From: Haloferax namakaokahaiae
Lineage (GTDB): Archaea; Halobacteriota; Halobacteria; Halobacteriales; Haloferacaceae
DNA: 64,000 nt
Direction: 5' to 3'
Assembly: GCF_042663225.1 (NCBI RefSeq)
Contig: NZ_JBHTAA010000005.1
Location: 372,001 to 436,000, forward strand
Both the position numbers and the translations under genes were made by a program. The notes beneath the pieces were generated by a model. That model had not been told where the DNA came from. It saw nothing but the letters and a program-made list of their open reading frames with translations, and made no database searches. Below, in pieces: positions 38,929 through 47,824 of this stretch (positions are counted from its first letter, which is position 1; each line of letters begins with the position of its first letter).

Positions 38929-41769
38929 ATGCCAGACGGCGAGGTTGCCGCCGGGATGGACGTGTTCGCCGAACTCTCGGCACCCGTCCGCGACGCGCTC
39001 TCGGAGCGTGGATTCACCACCCCCACCGAGCCACAGCGCCGGGCGATTCCGCCGCTCACGTCGGGAAAGAACGCGCTCGTCATCGCGCCGACGGGGACCG
39101 GAAAGACCGAGACGGCGATGTTGCCTGTCTTCTCTGCAATCGCAGATGCCGAGGAGCGATTCGGAATCTCAGCACTGTACATCACGCCGCTTCGGGCGCT
39201 GAACCGCGACATGCGCCAGCGCCTCGATTGGTGGGGCGACGTGTTGGGAATCGACATTCAGGTCCGCCACGGCGACACCACCCAGTACCAGCGCCAGAAG
39301 CAGGCGAACGACCCGCCGGACGTGTTGGTGACGACGCCGGAGACGTTGCAGGCGATGCTCACGGGCAAGAAGTTACGAAAGGCGCTCGCCGACGTTCACC
39401 ACGTCGTCGTGGACGAGGTACACGAACTCGCCTCCGCGAAGCGCGGCGCGCAGTTGACCATCGGTCTCGAACGCCTCCACGAACTCGCGGGGTCGTTCCA
39501 GCGAATCGGCCTGTCCGCCACGGTGGGGTCGCCCGAAGAGGTCGGGAAGTTCCTCACCGGCGACCGACCGTTCGACATCGTCGAAGTGGACGTTGACAAC
39601 CGCGTCGAGTTCGAGGTCGTCAGACCCGAGGTGACGAACGAAGACGAGCGCCTCGCCGGCAAACTCGCCACCGACCCGGAGATTGCGAGTCACGTCCGAA
39701 CCATCCGCGATATCGTGAACAGTCACGAGTCGGTGCTCGTCTTCGTCAACACCCGCCAAACTGCAGAGGCACTCGGCTCTCGATTCAAGAAACTCGGCGA
39801 CGCCATCGAAGTCCACCACGGGTCGCTCTCGAAAGACGTTCGAATCGACGTGGAAGACCGGTTCAAAGCCGGCGAGTTGGACGCGCTCATCTGCACCTCC
39901 TCGATGGAACTCGGAATCGACGTGGGGCGGGTGGACCACGTGATTCAGTACAACAGCCCCCGAGAGGTCGCCCGACTGCTCCAGCGCGTCGGGCGTGCGG
40001 GCCACCGCCTCGGCGTGGTTTCTCGTGGCACGGTCATCACCGACCACCCGGACGACACGCTCGAAGCGCTCGCCATCGCTCGCCGTGCAGAGTCCGGAGA
40101 GGTCGAACCCGCTCGGGTCCACCACGGCAGTCTCGACACCGTGGCCAACCAAATCGTCGGCGTCGTCATGGACTTCGGCGACGTGTCTGCCCGCAGGACC
40201 TACGAAATCGTGACCCGGGCGTATCCGTTCAGGAACCTCTCCGAAGACCAGTTCAGACAGGTCGTGCGCGAACTCTCGCGGAATCGGCTTCTGTGGCTCG
40301 AAGAAGACAAAGACTCGCTCGAAAAGTCCAGCGGGACGTGGCAGTACTTCTACGCCAACCTCTCGATGATTCCCGACGAGGAGACCTACGAGGTCCACGA
40401 CATGTCCTCGCGTCGCCAGATTGGGACGTTGGACGAGAAGTTCGTCCTCAACTTCGCCTCGCCGGGCGCGACGTTCATCCAGCGCGGCGAGATGTGGCGC
40501 GTCAACGACGTGGACGAAGAGGAGGCGAGAGTCAACGTCTCGCCAATCGAAGACCCCGGCGGCGAGGTGCCGTCGTGGGTCGGCTCGGAGATTCCGGTTC
40601 CCGCCGCCGTCGCGGGCGAAGTCGGCGAGTTGCGCGACGTGGCCGCCCCGCAGTTCGAATCCGGAGCGAGCCGGGAGTCGGTCGCCAACGACATCGTCGG
40701 ACGCTATCCGACCGACTCGAACACCGTGTGGACCGCGCTCGAACCCATCGAGCGACAGGTCGAAGCCGAGGGACCGATTCCGACCGCGAATCGACTCGTC
40801 CTCGAAGGCTCGCCCCGGAAGGTCACGCTCAACTCCTGTTACGGCCACCGCGTCAACGAGACGCTCGGCAGACTCCTCTCGGCGCTCATCGGCCAGCGAA
40901 CCGGGTCGTCGGTGGGGATGGAGGTAGACCCGTACCGCGTCGAGTTCGACGTGCCCGGGAAGGTGAGTCCGACGACGTTCGCCGAGGTGCTCCGCGAGAC
41001 GGACCCCGAACACGTCGAAGCCCTGCTCGAACTCGCGCTCAAGCGCTCCGACTCGCTCAAATTCACGCTCGCGCAGGTCGCCGCGAAATTCGGCGCGCTC
41101 AAGCGATATCAGGGGAGAGGTCGCTTCGGCGGCGACAGACTCGTCGCGGCGCTCGAAGGCACGCCCGTCTTCGACGAGGCGGTGCGCGAGGTGTTCCACA
41201 CGGACCTCGCCGTCGAAGAGACGATGGACTTACTCTCGCGCATCCGCGAGGGGAGCGTCGAACTCGTCGTCGCCCGCGAACCCACGCCAATCGGCACCGG
41301 CGGGCGCGGGTCTGGAACGGACCTACTCGTCCCCGAAAACGCGGACGCGAGCGTCATCGAGACCGTGCGCGACCGAATCCAGAACGACCGTGTGCTCCTG
41401 TTCTGTCTGCACTGCAAGGACTGGACGCGAAAGACGCCAGTGAAACGCGTCCGCGACCCGCCGACGTGTCCTCAGTGCGGCGCGACTCGCATCGCGGCGC
41501 TCAACCCGTGGGACGACGAGACGGTCAAAGCAGTCCGCGCGCCGGAGAAAGACGACGAACAGACGCGACTCACGAAGCGCGCCTATCGGTCGGCGAGTCT
41601 CGTGCAGGCCCACGGCACACAGGCGGTCATCGCCCTCGCTGCCCGCGGCGTCGGCCCGCACAACGCGGCGCGTATCATCAACAAACTCCGCGACGACGAG
41701 GACGACTTCTATCGAGATATTCTGGAGCGAGAGCGCGAATATGCGCGCACGCAATCGTTCTGGGACTGA
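38929..41769 (+). CDS. lhr: Lhr-like superfamily 2 ATP-dependent helicase
   Basis: A 946-residue helicase. Walker A PTGTGKTE is near residue 55 and the DEVH box near residue 160. Motif III (IGLSATVGSP), LVFVNTRQTAE and the motif VI region LLQRVGRAGHR are present, followed by the winged-helix and Lhr-specific C-terminal regions. A C-terminal zinc-binding pair, CLHCKDW and CPQCGAT (about 827-855), is characteristic of archaeal Lhr proteins. It probably acts in replication-coupled repair, unwinding forks. The start fits a TATA-like GCTTAATC upstream. Confidence 0.93.
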   Translation: MPDGEVAAGMDVFAELSAPVRDALSERGFTTPTEPQRRAIPPLTSGKNALVIAPTGTGKTETAMLPVFSAIADAEERFGISALYITPLRALNRDMRQRLDWWGDVLGIDIQVRHGDTTQYQRQKQANDPPDVLVTTPETLQAMLTGKKLRKALADVHHVVVDEVHELASAKRGAQLTIGLERLHELAGSFQRIGLSATVGSPEEVGKFLTGDRPFDIVEVDVDNRVEFEVVRPEVTNEDERLAGKLATDPEIASHVRTIRDIVNSHESVLVFVNTRQTAEALGSRFKKLGDAIEVHHGSLSKDVRIDVEDRFKAGELDALICTSSMELGIDVGRVDHVIQYNSPREVARLLQRVGRAGHRLGVVSRGTVITDHPDDTLEALAIARRAESGEVEPARVHHGSLDTVANQIVGVVMDFGDVSARRTYEIVTRAYPFRNLSEDQFRQVVRELSRNRLLWLEEDKDSLEKSSGTWQYFYANLSMIPDEETYEVHDMSSRRQIGTLDEKFVLNFASPGATFIQRGEMWRVNDVDEEEARVNVSPIEDPGGEVPSWVGSEIPVPAAVAGEVGELRDVAAPQFESGASRESVANDIVGRYPTDSNTVWTALEPIERQVEAEGPIPTANRLVLEGSPRKVTLNSCYGHRVNETLGRLLSALIGQRTGSSVGMEVDPYRVEFDVPGKVSPTTFAEVLRETDPEHVEALLELALKRSDSLKFTLAQVAAKFGALKRYQGRGRFGGDRLVAALEGTPVFDEAVREVFHTDLAVEETMDLLSRIREGSVELVVAREPTPIGTGGRGSGTDLLVPENADASVIETVRDRIQNDRVLLFCLHCKDWTRKTPVKRVRDPPTCPQCGATRIAALNPWDDETVKAVRAPEKDDEQTRLTKRAYRSASLVQAHGTQAVIALAARGVGPHNAARIINKLRDDEDDFYRDILEREREYARTQSFWD

Positions 41770-41841
41770 TTTCGACCCTCTCGTCGCTCGACTCCCGGTA
41801 GAAACTCTTTCCCTTCGAACCCTCGATAGACGAGCCACTAG

Positions 41842-42228
41842 ATGTCAACAGACGATACGTTTCGAGAGGGAGCGTCGAAGACGTACACGCGAACCTTCAC
41901 GAGAGAAGACGTCCAGCAGTTCGCAGCCCTCTCGAACGACGAGGGGGCGCACCACCTCGTTCCGAACGACGAGGAACAGGTCGTGTTACACGGCCTGTTG
42001 ACGGCGACGATGCCGACGAAACTCGGCGGCGACATCGACCTCCTCGCTCGGACGATGGAGTTCGAGTTCCCCCGACCGGCGTACACCGGGGTCGAAATCA
42101 CCTGTGAGGCGACCTACGAGTCCGTCGAGGAGTACGACGACTACACGGCACTCGACGTTTCGTTCGTCTGCGAGAGCGAAGACGGTGACGTCGTCCTTCG
42201 CGGTCGGTGCGAAGGCGTCGTAAAGTAG
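41842..42228 (+). CDS. MaoC-like hot-dog fold protein
   Basis: A 128-residue hot-dog domain protein. The N-terminus YTRTFTREDVQQFAALSND is typical for MaoC/FabZ-like hydratases, followed by the central HGLLTATMPTKLGG helix and a strand EFEFPRPAYTGVEITCEA. The classical catalytic Asp/His pair is only partly recognisable, so it may be a CoA-ester-binding protein rather than an enoyl-CoA hydratase. Convergent with the next unknown gene, with three bases between. Confidence 0.82.
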   Translation: MSTDDTFREGASKTYTRTFTREDVQQFAALSNDEGAHHLVPNDEEQVVLHGLLTATMPTKLGGDIDLLARTMEFEFPRPAYTGVEITCEATYESVEEYDDYTALDVSFVCESEDGDVVLRGRCEGVVK

Positions 42229-42231
42229 CGC

Positions 42232-42621
42232 TTACTCCGCGATAGCCCAGCTTTCGAGGACTTCGCGCGTCGCCACCGACAGCGCGTTGAAGTCCTGCAT
42301 CGTGATGCCGTCGGTGGTGACGAACACGCCGATGTCTTCGAGCGTGATACGGACGAGATAGCCGTTCTCGAACACTCGAATCGTGTACTTGTACTCGCCG
42401 AGTTCGGACCCGCGATAGGCGTCTTGGGTCATCTTGAAGTCGTGCCACTCGTTGCCGATAAAGGAGTTCAGGTCGGCCGACTGTTCGAGGTCGCTTCGGA
42501 GGTACACCTGGATGTAGTCGAAGCGGTTGAAGTAAGTCAACGAGCGAAGGCTATCGCCGACTGCGGTTCGGCACGTCGAGATGAGCCGTTCTTGTGCCTC
42601 CTCGGGAAGGAGTTCGGACAT
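42232..42621 (-). CDS. hypothetical haloarchaeal protein (DUF7522-like)
   Basis: A 129-residue soluble protein without membrane segments. A helical start (LLPEEAQERLISTCRTAVG) is followed by RSLTYFNRFDYIQVYLRSDLE and a beta-rich half with YTIRVFENGYLVRITLEDIGVFVTTDG. I recall this pattern as a conserved haloarchaeal family (DUF7522, number from memory). It lies 57 bases downstream of the HTH gene on the same strand, so may be cotranscribed. Function unknown. Confidence 0.72.
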   Translation of the reverse strand: MSELLPEEAQERLISTCRTAVGDSLRSLTYFNRFDYIQVYLRSDLEQSADLNSFIGNEWHDFKMTQDAYRGSELGEYKYTIRVFENGYLVRITLEDIGVFVTTDGITMQDFNALSVATREVLESWAIAE

Positions 42622-42678
42622 GTCTCACGGTGTGTTGCGAGGTACCAAATAACCGCCGTCCGCGGCAGGTGGCGCGAA

Positions 42679-43074
42679 CTACGTCGCGTAGGCGTCGCGG
42701 TAGTCGCGCTCCCGTCGAATCAGTTCCTCGACGCCGTGTTCGAGGATATCCGTCCCGAGCGACGTGGCCCGGTAGTAGGAAAAGAGGCCGCGCTCGTCGG
42801 CGCGGTTCTGCTTTCGCTTCTCCACAAGACCAACCTCGACGAGTTTCTGGAGGTGGTAGTGCAGGGTGTTCGCCCGCAAGTCCAGTGCGTCTTCGAGTTC
42901 TTTGGGACTCTGGTCGCCGACGTGAACCAGTCGGTAGAGCAGCGTGAACCGGGTCCGGTCGCCGATAGCCGCTTGCATGTCGAGGTACTCGTCCAGCGAG
43001 AGTACGCTCGTCGGCGGCAGCAACTCGGCGGGGTCCTCCGGCAGTCCGTCCGAGTTCGCTGAGTTCGTGGCCAT
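42679..43074 (-). CDS. ArsR-type winged-helix regulator
   Basis: A 131-residue regulator with the HTH at about residues 32-80 (AAIGDRTRFTLLYRLVHV and SPKELEDALDLRANTLHYHL) and a wing with FSYYRATSLGTDIL. A haloarchaeal ArsR/Lrp-like transcription factor. A minus-strand TATA-like GTTAAG lies about 28 bases upstream. It is divergent from the DUF7509-like gene and could control both through the 95-base spacer. Ligand unknown. Confidence 0.87.
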   Translation of the reverse strand: MATNSANSDGLPEDPAELLPPTSVLSLDEYLDMQAAIGDRTRFTLLYRLVHVGDQSPKELEDALDLRANTLHYHLQKLVEVGLVEKRKQNRADERGLFSYYRATSLGTDILEHGVEELIRRERDYRDAYAT

Positions 43075-43139
43075 ACCTACACTGACGACGTGAACCGACT
43101 TAACGGTTCTTGAGTCTAAAAGTACTGAAAAATCTGAGT

Positions 43140-43147
43140 TTTATATA
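43140..43147 (+). promoter_or_regulatory. TATA box of the DUF7509-like gene
   Basis: TTTATATA is centred about 26 bases before the ATG at 43170. This makes the mRNA leaderless and rules out the longer in-frame start at 43110, which would precede the promoter. Confidence 0.6.
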
Positions 43148-43169
43148 CTGTGGCTCCGTTGCGACCGAC

Positions 43170-43790
43170 ATGGGTGGCGAAATTTCGCGCGAGGTGATTC
43201 GGGCCGCGCTCGGGCGGACGACCTACGACCGGTTTCTCGTCTACGTGATGGGACCGTACAAGTCGTTCAATCTGAACTACGTCCTCTCCGAGGAGGAACG
43301 GGCCGAAATCGACATCGAGGAGTTTCCGAGTCCGATTCGTCGCCTGTTCCAGTCCCGCGACGAAATCGACGGCGCGCTCGCGCTCCTCCGGCGCGTTCAG
43401 GGGTCGTTGCGAGCGAATCCCGGCGTGAACGCTTTCCTCGCGGTGGATATCGGCATCGACACCGACGACGTGGATGCCGCCACCCAGAGCATCGAGTACG
43501 CCCGCGCGAGCAACGCGACCATCTTCGTCCTTCCATTTCTCGGCCACAACTTCGGCGTCGGCGAAGAGGCCGGTTCGGTGCTCGAACGACTCTCGGAGAC
43601 GCACGGCGACCGAATCGTGTTCGTCCACGAGGCGACGGTCACCAGCGAGATGATTCGTGCCGCACGCGCCCGCTGGGACTTACGCGTCGAGACCTACGAC
43701 GACGAACAGGAACTGCGCAAGCGGGTTCGTCTGTTCATCGCAGACATCATGAACCGCGAGTTGCACGGCGACCTCGATAGACTCGATTGA
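43170..43790 (+). CDS. hypothetical haloarchaeal protein (DUF7509-like)
   Basis: A 206-residue soluble protein. It begins REVIRAALGRTTYDRFLVYVMGPYKSFNLN and has alternating strands and helices, with ATIFVLPFLGHNFGVGEEAG and RIVFVHEATVTSEMIRAA. The fold looks Rossmann-like, similar to nucleoside 2-deoxyribosyltransferase/TIR-like proteins (YxGP near the N-terminus and a later alpha-beta pattern). I recall it as DUF7509, number from memory. Divergent from a HTH gene. A nucleotide-linked function is only an inference. Confidence 0.72.
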   Translation: MGGEISREVIRAALGRTTYDRFLVYVMGPYKSFNLNYVLSEEERAEIDIEEFPSPIRRLFQSRDEIDGALALLRRVQGSLRANPGVNAFLAVDIGIDTDDVDAATQSIEYARASNATIFVLPFLGHNFGVGEEAGSVLERLSETHGDRIVFVHEATVTSEMIRAARARWDLRVETYDDEQELRKRVRLFIADIMNRELHGDLDRLD

Positions 43791-43878
43791 GTAACTGCCA
43801 CGTCACGTCAGCACGAACCTATGCCATGCCATATGCTAGCTCACAGTGATTTATGTCGATTCTGGGCAGTTTCGAACT

Positions 43879-44592
43879 ATGCCCGACGATGCACTCGGCA
43901 CGGCGATGCTCGATAGAGTCCGTGGCTGTCTTCGCGCCCCCTGCATCTACCGCGACGGCGACGACGCCGCCGATGCCCACATCGTCGAAAACTATCTCGT
44001 CCCGCCCGAGGAGTGGCCCGACGCGAAGTGGGAGTTTCTCGACTCGCTCCGAACGCCGATGCTGGACGTTGGCTGTGGTGCAGGCCAGCACGCACTTGCT
44101 GTACAAGAGCGAGGTGACGTCGTCGCCTTCGACGTGAGTCCGAACGCGGTTCGTGCGGCCCGTGAACGCGGCGTCGGGGACGCGATGGTCGCAGATATGT
44201 TCTCTCTCCCGTTCGATACCGACGCTCGCTTCGAGACCGTACTCGCAAACGGCACGCAAACCGGTCTCGCTGGGTCGCTGGACGGCATCGCAGAACTCCT
44301 CGATACGCTCGCCTCACTCACGACAGCGACGGGCGACCTCGTCGTCGATTCGTACGACCCGACGAGGCTCTCGCCCGGGACGTGTTTCGGCTACCGCGAC
44401 GACCCGCGCGACGGACTCGCTCGGCGTCAGTTCCACGTCGAATACGGCGACTTCAGGGGGCCGACGCTCGACTTTCTGCTCTGCTCGCCGGAGCGACTCG
44501 AATCGGTCGCCGCGGCGGTCGGATTAGACGTGTGCGAAGTCGTATTTCCGAACGAGGAGTCGGCGTACTACCGGATGCGACTCAGAAGGTAG
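43879..44592 (+). CDS. SAM-dependent class I methyltransferase
   Basis: A 237-residue methyltransferase. Motif I is PMLDVGCGAGQHALAVQERG, motif II VVAFDVSPNAVRAARERG, then MFSLPFDTDARFETVLANG as motif IV, and a C-terminal beta region. The N-terminal half is specific to haloarchaea (YRDGDDAADAHIVENY). ATG at 43879 was chosen; an earlier in-frame start adds eleven residues of low fit. Substrate unknown. Confidence 0.84.
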   Translation: MPDDALGTAMLDRVRGCLRAPCIYRDGDDAADAHIVENYLVPPEEWPDAKWEFLDSLRTPMLDVGCGAGQHALAVQERGDVVAFDVSPNAVRAARERGVGDAMVADMFSLPFDTDARFETVLANGTQTGLAGSLDGIAELLDTLASLTTATGDLVVDSYDPTRLSPGTCFGYRDDPRDGLARRQFHVEYGDFRGPTLDFLLCSPERLESVAAAVGLDVCEVVFPNEESAYYRMRLRR

Positions 44593-44607
44593 CGCGGGGA
44601 GAGTCGT

Positions 44608-46782
44608 TCAAACCATCGTCGGCCTGACCGACTCCAGCGCCGCGTCGAAGTGGGTGCGGGTGATGCTCACTTCGTCGGCGTGCTCGTTCGCGGTCACGCC
44701 CTCGTAGGCGGCCGCAACGTCCTGAATCGCCCGTAAGGCTGCTTCTCGACAGACTGCGGCGACATCAGCACCCGTGTAGCCGTCCATGTGAGCGGCCACG
44801 TCGTCGAGGTCTACGTCCGGGGAAACCGGCTTATTTCGGGTGTGAACGTCCAGAATCGCCCGGCGAGCGTCGATATCCGGTTCGGGAACTTCGACGTGGG
44901 TCTCCAACCTCCCGGGGCGGAGCAGCGCCGGGTCCAGCGCGTCTCGGCGGTTCGTGGCCGCGAGGACCACGAGGTTGGGATTGTCGGCGGCGTTGTCCAT
45001 CTCGGTCAGGAGTTGTGAGACGACGCGTTCGGTGACGCCCGAGTCCGACCCCACGGAGTCGCGGTTCGTCGCCAGCGCGTCGATTTCGTCGAAGAAGAGG
45101 ATGCTCGGGGCGGCCTGTCGGGCGCGGTCGAACACCTCGCGGACGGACTTCTCGGACTCTCCCACGTAGCGGTCGAGCAGTTCGGGACCGGCGACGTGGA
45201 TGAAGTTGACGCCGCTCTCGGCGGCGATTGCGCGGGCGAGCAGGGTCTTGCCGGTCCCCGGCGGGCCGTAGAGGAGGACGCCAGTCGGCGGGTCGGTCGC
45301 GGCCGCCTCGAACAGCGGCGCGTAGGTGAGCGGCCACGTGACCGCCCGTTCGAGCGTCTGCTTCACGTCGTCCAGTCCGCCGACGGCTTCGAAGCCCTTG
45401 GTCGGTTGTTCGGCGACGTACTCGCGCATCGCGCTCGGTTCGACCGTCGCCATCGCGGCGTCGAAGTCGGCGCGTGTGACGGTCAGGCCCTCAACGGAGA
45501 GTTCGTCGTTCTCGCGGCGAAGTCTGCGGAGTGCAGTCATCGCGGCCTCTTTGGCCAGCGATTCGAGGTCGGCACCGACGAAGCCGTGGGTTCGGGAGGC
45601 GAAGCGGTCGATGTCCACGTCGTCGGCCAGCGGCATTCGGCGGGTGTGAACGTCGAGAATCTCGCGGCGGCCGACCTCGTTGGGGACGCCGATTTCGATT
45701 TCGCGGTCGAACCGGCCGCCGCGACGGAGCGCCGGGTCGAGGCTATCGACGCGGTTGGTCGCGCCGATGACGACCACGTCGCCGCGGGCGTCGAGTCCGT
45801 CCATGAGCGAGAGCAGTTGGCCGACGACGCGGTTTTCGAGGTCGCCGCTGTCGTCGCGCTTGGCCGCGATGGAGTCGATTTCGTCGAAGAAGATGATGGC
45901 GGGAGCGTTCTCGCGGGCGTCTTGGAACACCTCGCGGAGTTTCTCCTCGGATTCTCCTTTGTACTTGGAGAGGACCTCCGGTCCCGAGATGGTCGTAAAC
46001 GAGGCGTTCACCTCGTTGGCGACGGCTTTGGCGATGAGCGTCTTCCCGGTCCCCGGCGGCCCGTGGAGCAGGACGCCTTTCGGCGGCTCGATACCGAGAT
46101 GGGCGAACACTTCGGGTTCCGAGAGCGGGAGTTCGATCATCTCGCGGACGAGTTCGAGTTCGTCGTCGAGACCGCCGATGTCTTCGTAGGTGACGCCCGT
46201 CGCGGGGCGTTGGCTCGACGAGTCGCCCGAGGTCACGCTCTTCACCGCGTCGCGGACGGTCGCGGCCGCGCCGCTCGCGGGCTTTCCTGTCACCTCTACT
46301 CTCGTCTCGTCGGTGACGCGGACGATGGTCTCTGGGTTAGTCTCGCTCACGACGAGCGTCGCGCCGCCGAGTCGTTCGACGCGCACTCGGTCACCGATTT
46401 GGAGGGGTCGATTCCGGAGTTCGGCCTTGACGACCGTCTCGATGGTGTCTTGGCTGACGCTGGTTCGCTCGAACACGCTGGGTGCGGCGAGCGTGACTGC
46501 TCGTGCGTCTTCGACCGCAACCTTCTGAATTCGGACGCTATCGCCGATTTTGACGCCCGCGTTCGCCCGCGTGTCCGCGTCGATGAGGACGGTGTCGCCG
46601 TCGGTTCCCGGCCGCGCGGGCCACATCTTCGCCACCGTCTCGCGCTTTCCGTCGATGACGACGGTCTCACCGCTGAGGACGCCGAGTTCGCGCCGCGCCG
46701 CCTCGGGAAGTCGGGCGATGCCGCGACCCGCATCCCGCTTCTCGGCAGCACGGACCACGAGCGTCACCCCGTCTTCGGTCAT
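44608..46782 (-). CDS. cdc48: Cdc48/VAT-type AAA+ ATPase
   Basis: A 724-residue type II AAA+ ATPase. The N-domain starts at TLVVRAAEKRDAGRGIARLP. D1 has Walker A GPPGTGKTLIAKAV near residue 242 and DEID, and D2 has Walker A GPPGTGKTLLARAI near residue 509 and DEID again. Both have the SRH arginines. It unfolds proteins for the proteasome and remodels complexes. A GTG at 46830 gives a 16-residue longer version; the ATG was preferred because homology starts just after it. It is one of probably several paralogues in the genome. Confidence 0.93.
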   Translation of the reverse strand: MTEDGVTLVVRAAEKRDAGRGIARLPEAARRELGVLSGETVVIDGKRETVAKMWPARPGTDGDTVLIDADTRANAGVKIGDSVRIQKVAVEDARAVTLAAPSVFERTSVSQDTIETVVKAELRNRPLQIGDRVRVERLGGATLVVSETNPETIVRVTDETRVEVTGKPASGAAATVRDAVKSVTSGDSSSQRPATGVTYEDIGGLDDELELVREMIELPLSEPEVFAHLGIEPPKGVLLHGPPGTGKTLIAKAVANEVNASFTTISGPEVLSKYKGESEEKLREVFQDARENAPAIIFFDEIDSIAAKRDDSGDLENRVVGQLLSLMDGLDARGDVVVIGATNRVDSLDPALRRGGRFDREIEIGVPNEVGRREILDVHTRRMPLADDVDIDRFASRTHGFVGADLESLAKEAAMTALRRLRRENDELSVEGLTVTRADFDAAMATVEPSAMREYVAEQPTKGFEAVGGLDDVKQTLERAVTWPLTYAPLFEAAATDPPTGVLLYGPPGTGKTLLARAIAAESGVNFIHVAGPELLDRYVGESEKSVREVFDRARQAAPSILFFDEIDALATNRDSVGSDSGVTERVVSQLLTEMDNAADNPNLVVLAATNRRDALDPALLRPGRLETHVEVPEPDIDARRAILDVHTRNKPVSPDVDLDDVAAHMDGYTGADVAAVCREAALRAIQDVAAAYEGVTANEHADEVSITRTHFDAALESVRPTMV

Positions 46783-46884
46783 GACATCCCCTTCGGATGG
46801 ACCGGTCTTGAGGGTTCGCCCGACACTCACACCGACAGACGAGTTGGGATAATCGTTTTAGTAGTTGGTGTGGTACCAATAGTC

Positions 46885-47019
46885 ATGGTTGCCGCGACCC
46901 AGAAGGACGGGGAGACGTGGTATCAGTGCGACGAGTGCGGGATGCTGTTCGACAGTAAGAGAGACGCGAAAGCACACGAGGAATACTGCGATACCGATAG
47001 CCCATCGTACCTCCAGTGA
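46885..47019 (+). CDS. 44-residue C2H2/C-type zinc-finger micro-protein
   Basis: A short ORF encoding a single zinc finger: C15 and C18 in YQCDECGM, then H31 and C35 in AKAHEEYC. It is divergent from Cdc48, and its stop lies just before the convergent small GIY-YIG-like gene. Such zinc-finger micro-proteins are numerous in Haloferax and some affect swarming and biofilm, so it is likely expressed. I think it is DUF7128-like (from memory). Confidence 0.78.
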   Translation: MVAATQKDGETWYQCDECGMLFDSKRDAKAHEEYCDTDSPSYLQ

Positions 47020-47032
47020 GCGGGGTCCCCGA

Positions 47033-47272
47033 CTAGGTGGAGGGGTCGTGTTGGGCGGCGAGTCGCTCGGCGTGGTCGAGTGACGTCGCTCGCTCCCAGC
47101 GGACGCGCTCTCCGTCGCCGTACGCGAGCGCCTCTTTCACCTCATCTTTGAGGACGCCAACGCCCCGACCGACGAGTTCGCCGTCAGCATCGCCGAGTTC
47201 GTAGTAGCCGTAGGCTTCGGGAATCTTCCCAATCGTCGCTTTCGTCAGCGGTTCCCAGCGTTTTCGGAGCAT
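47033..47272 (-). CDS. 79-residue small protein, GIY-YIG-like (DUF7508-like)
   Basis: A 79-residue protein. The segment PEAYGYYELGDADGELVGRGVGVLKDEVKEAL has the order of the GIY-YIG nuclease N-terminus: a G-[IVY]-Y strand, D/G turn, second strand ending near VGRG, then a helix. The fold similarity is inferred; the catalytic Arg/Glu set is not obvious, so nuclease activity is doubtful. Its ATG shares one base with the TGA of the DUF5796 gene, so the two are cotranslated. Family DUF7508 from memory. Confidence 0.7.
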   Translation of the reverse strand: MLRKRWEPLTKATIGKIPEAYGYYELGDADGELVGRGVGVLKDEVKEALAYGDGERVRWERATSLDHAERLAAQHDPST

Positions 47273-47703
47273 CACTCGGCGACGAACTCGTAGGACTTCT
47301 CGCTCCAGTCGTCTTCGACGAAGACGAACACGCGGCCGCGGGCAACCTCCGGGTCGGCCTCGACTTCGCACCGATGACCCGGAACCCTGCGCACGACGAC
47401 GCCCGGGAACAGTTCTTCTTCCTCGCCTTCGGAGAGGATGACGCGGCCCACGCCGGTCGATTCGAGGATGTCGTCGTGGGTCTTGAGGTCGTTCACGTAC
47501 ATCATCACGCCCTCCGTCTCCGAGGGGTCGGTGACGAGGACGTGCGTCTCCGCGCCGGGTTTGGTCTCCAACGTGCCCGTGACCTTCTCCGGGACGCCTC
47601 GGTAGACGGTCTGGCGGCCGTCGGTGTACTCGACTTGCACGCCGAAATCCAGCAGTTCGATAGGTAGGGTGCTCGGCGCAACGTCGTTGCGGGCGTTGCT
47701 CAT
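47272..47703 (-). CDS. DUF5796 family protein
   Basis: A 143-residue haloarchaeal protein with the pattern LPIELLDFGVQVEYTDGRQTV, an acidic segment EGEEEELFPGVVVRRVPGHRC and a C-terminus EDDWSEKSYEFVAE. It is mostly beta-stranded by pattern and has no membrane segment. It matches the conserved DUF5796 family as I remember it. First gene of a two-gene unit with the GIY-YIG-like protein, divergent from shikimate kinase. Function unknown. Confidence 0.75.
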   Translation of the reverse strand: MSNARNDVAPSTLPIELLDFGVQVEYTDGRQTVYRGVPEKVTGTLETKPGAETHVLVTDPSETEGVMMYVNDLKTHDDILESTGVGRVILSEGEEEELFPGVVVRRVPGHRCEVEADPEVARGRVFVFVEDDWSEKSYEFVAE

Positions 47704-47824
47704 ATCCAAGCGTTGCCGTGGCGACGGGAAAAGTATCGCGTCTCGTCCGGCGCGGGAGAACGAATTTCGGGCGAAAACGGCATCGACCACCACACATAAC
47801 AGTGCGTGCCGACCTCCCAGAAGT

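Noticed and set aside
46783..46830. GTG start giving a 740-residue Cdc48
   Set aside because: The extra 16 residues have no counterpart in Cdc48/VAT proteins; the ATG at 46782 is favoured, although the GTG cannot be excluded.
45196..47019. A 607-codon open frame on the plus strand opposite Cdc48
   Set aside because: Only its last 44 codons (46885-47019) encode a recognisable protein, the zinc-finger micro-protein. The rest is the antisense shadow of the Cdc48 gene, typical for GC-rich DNA.
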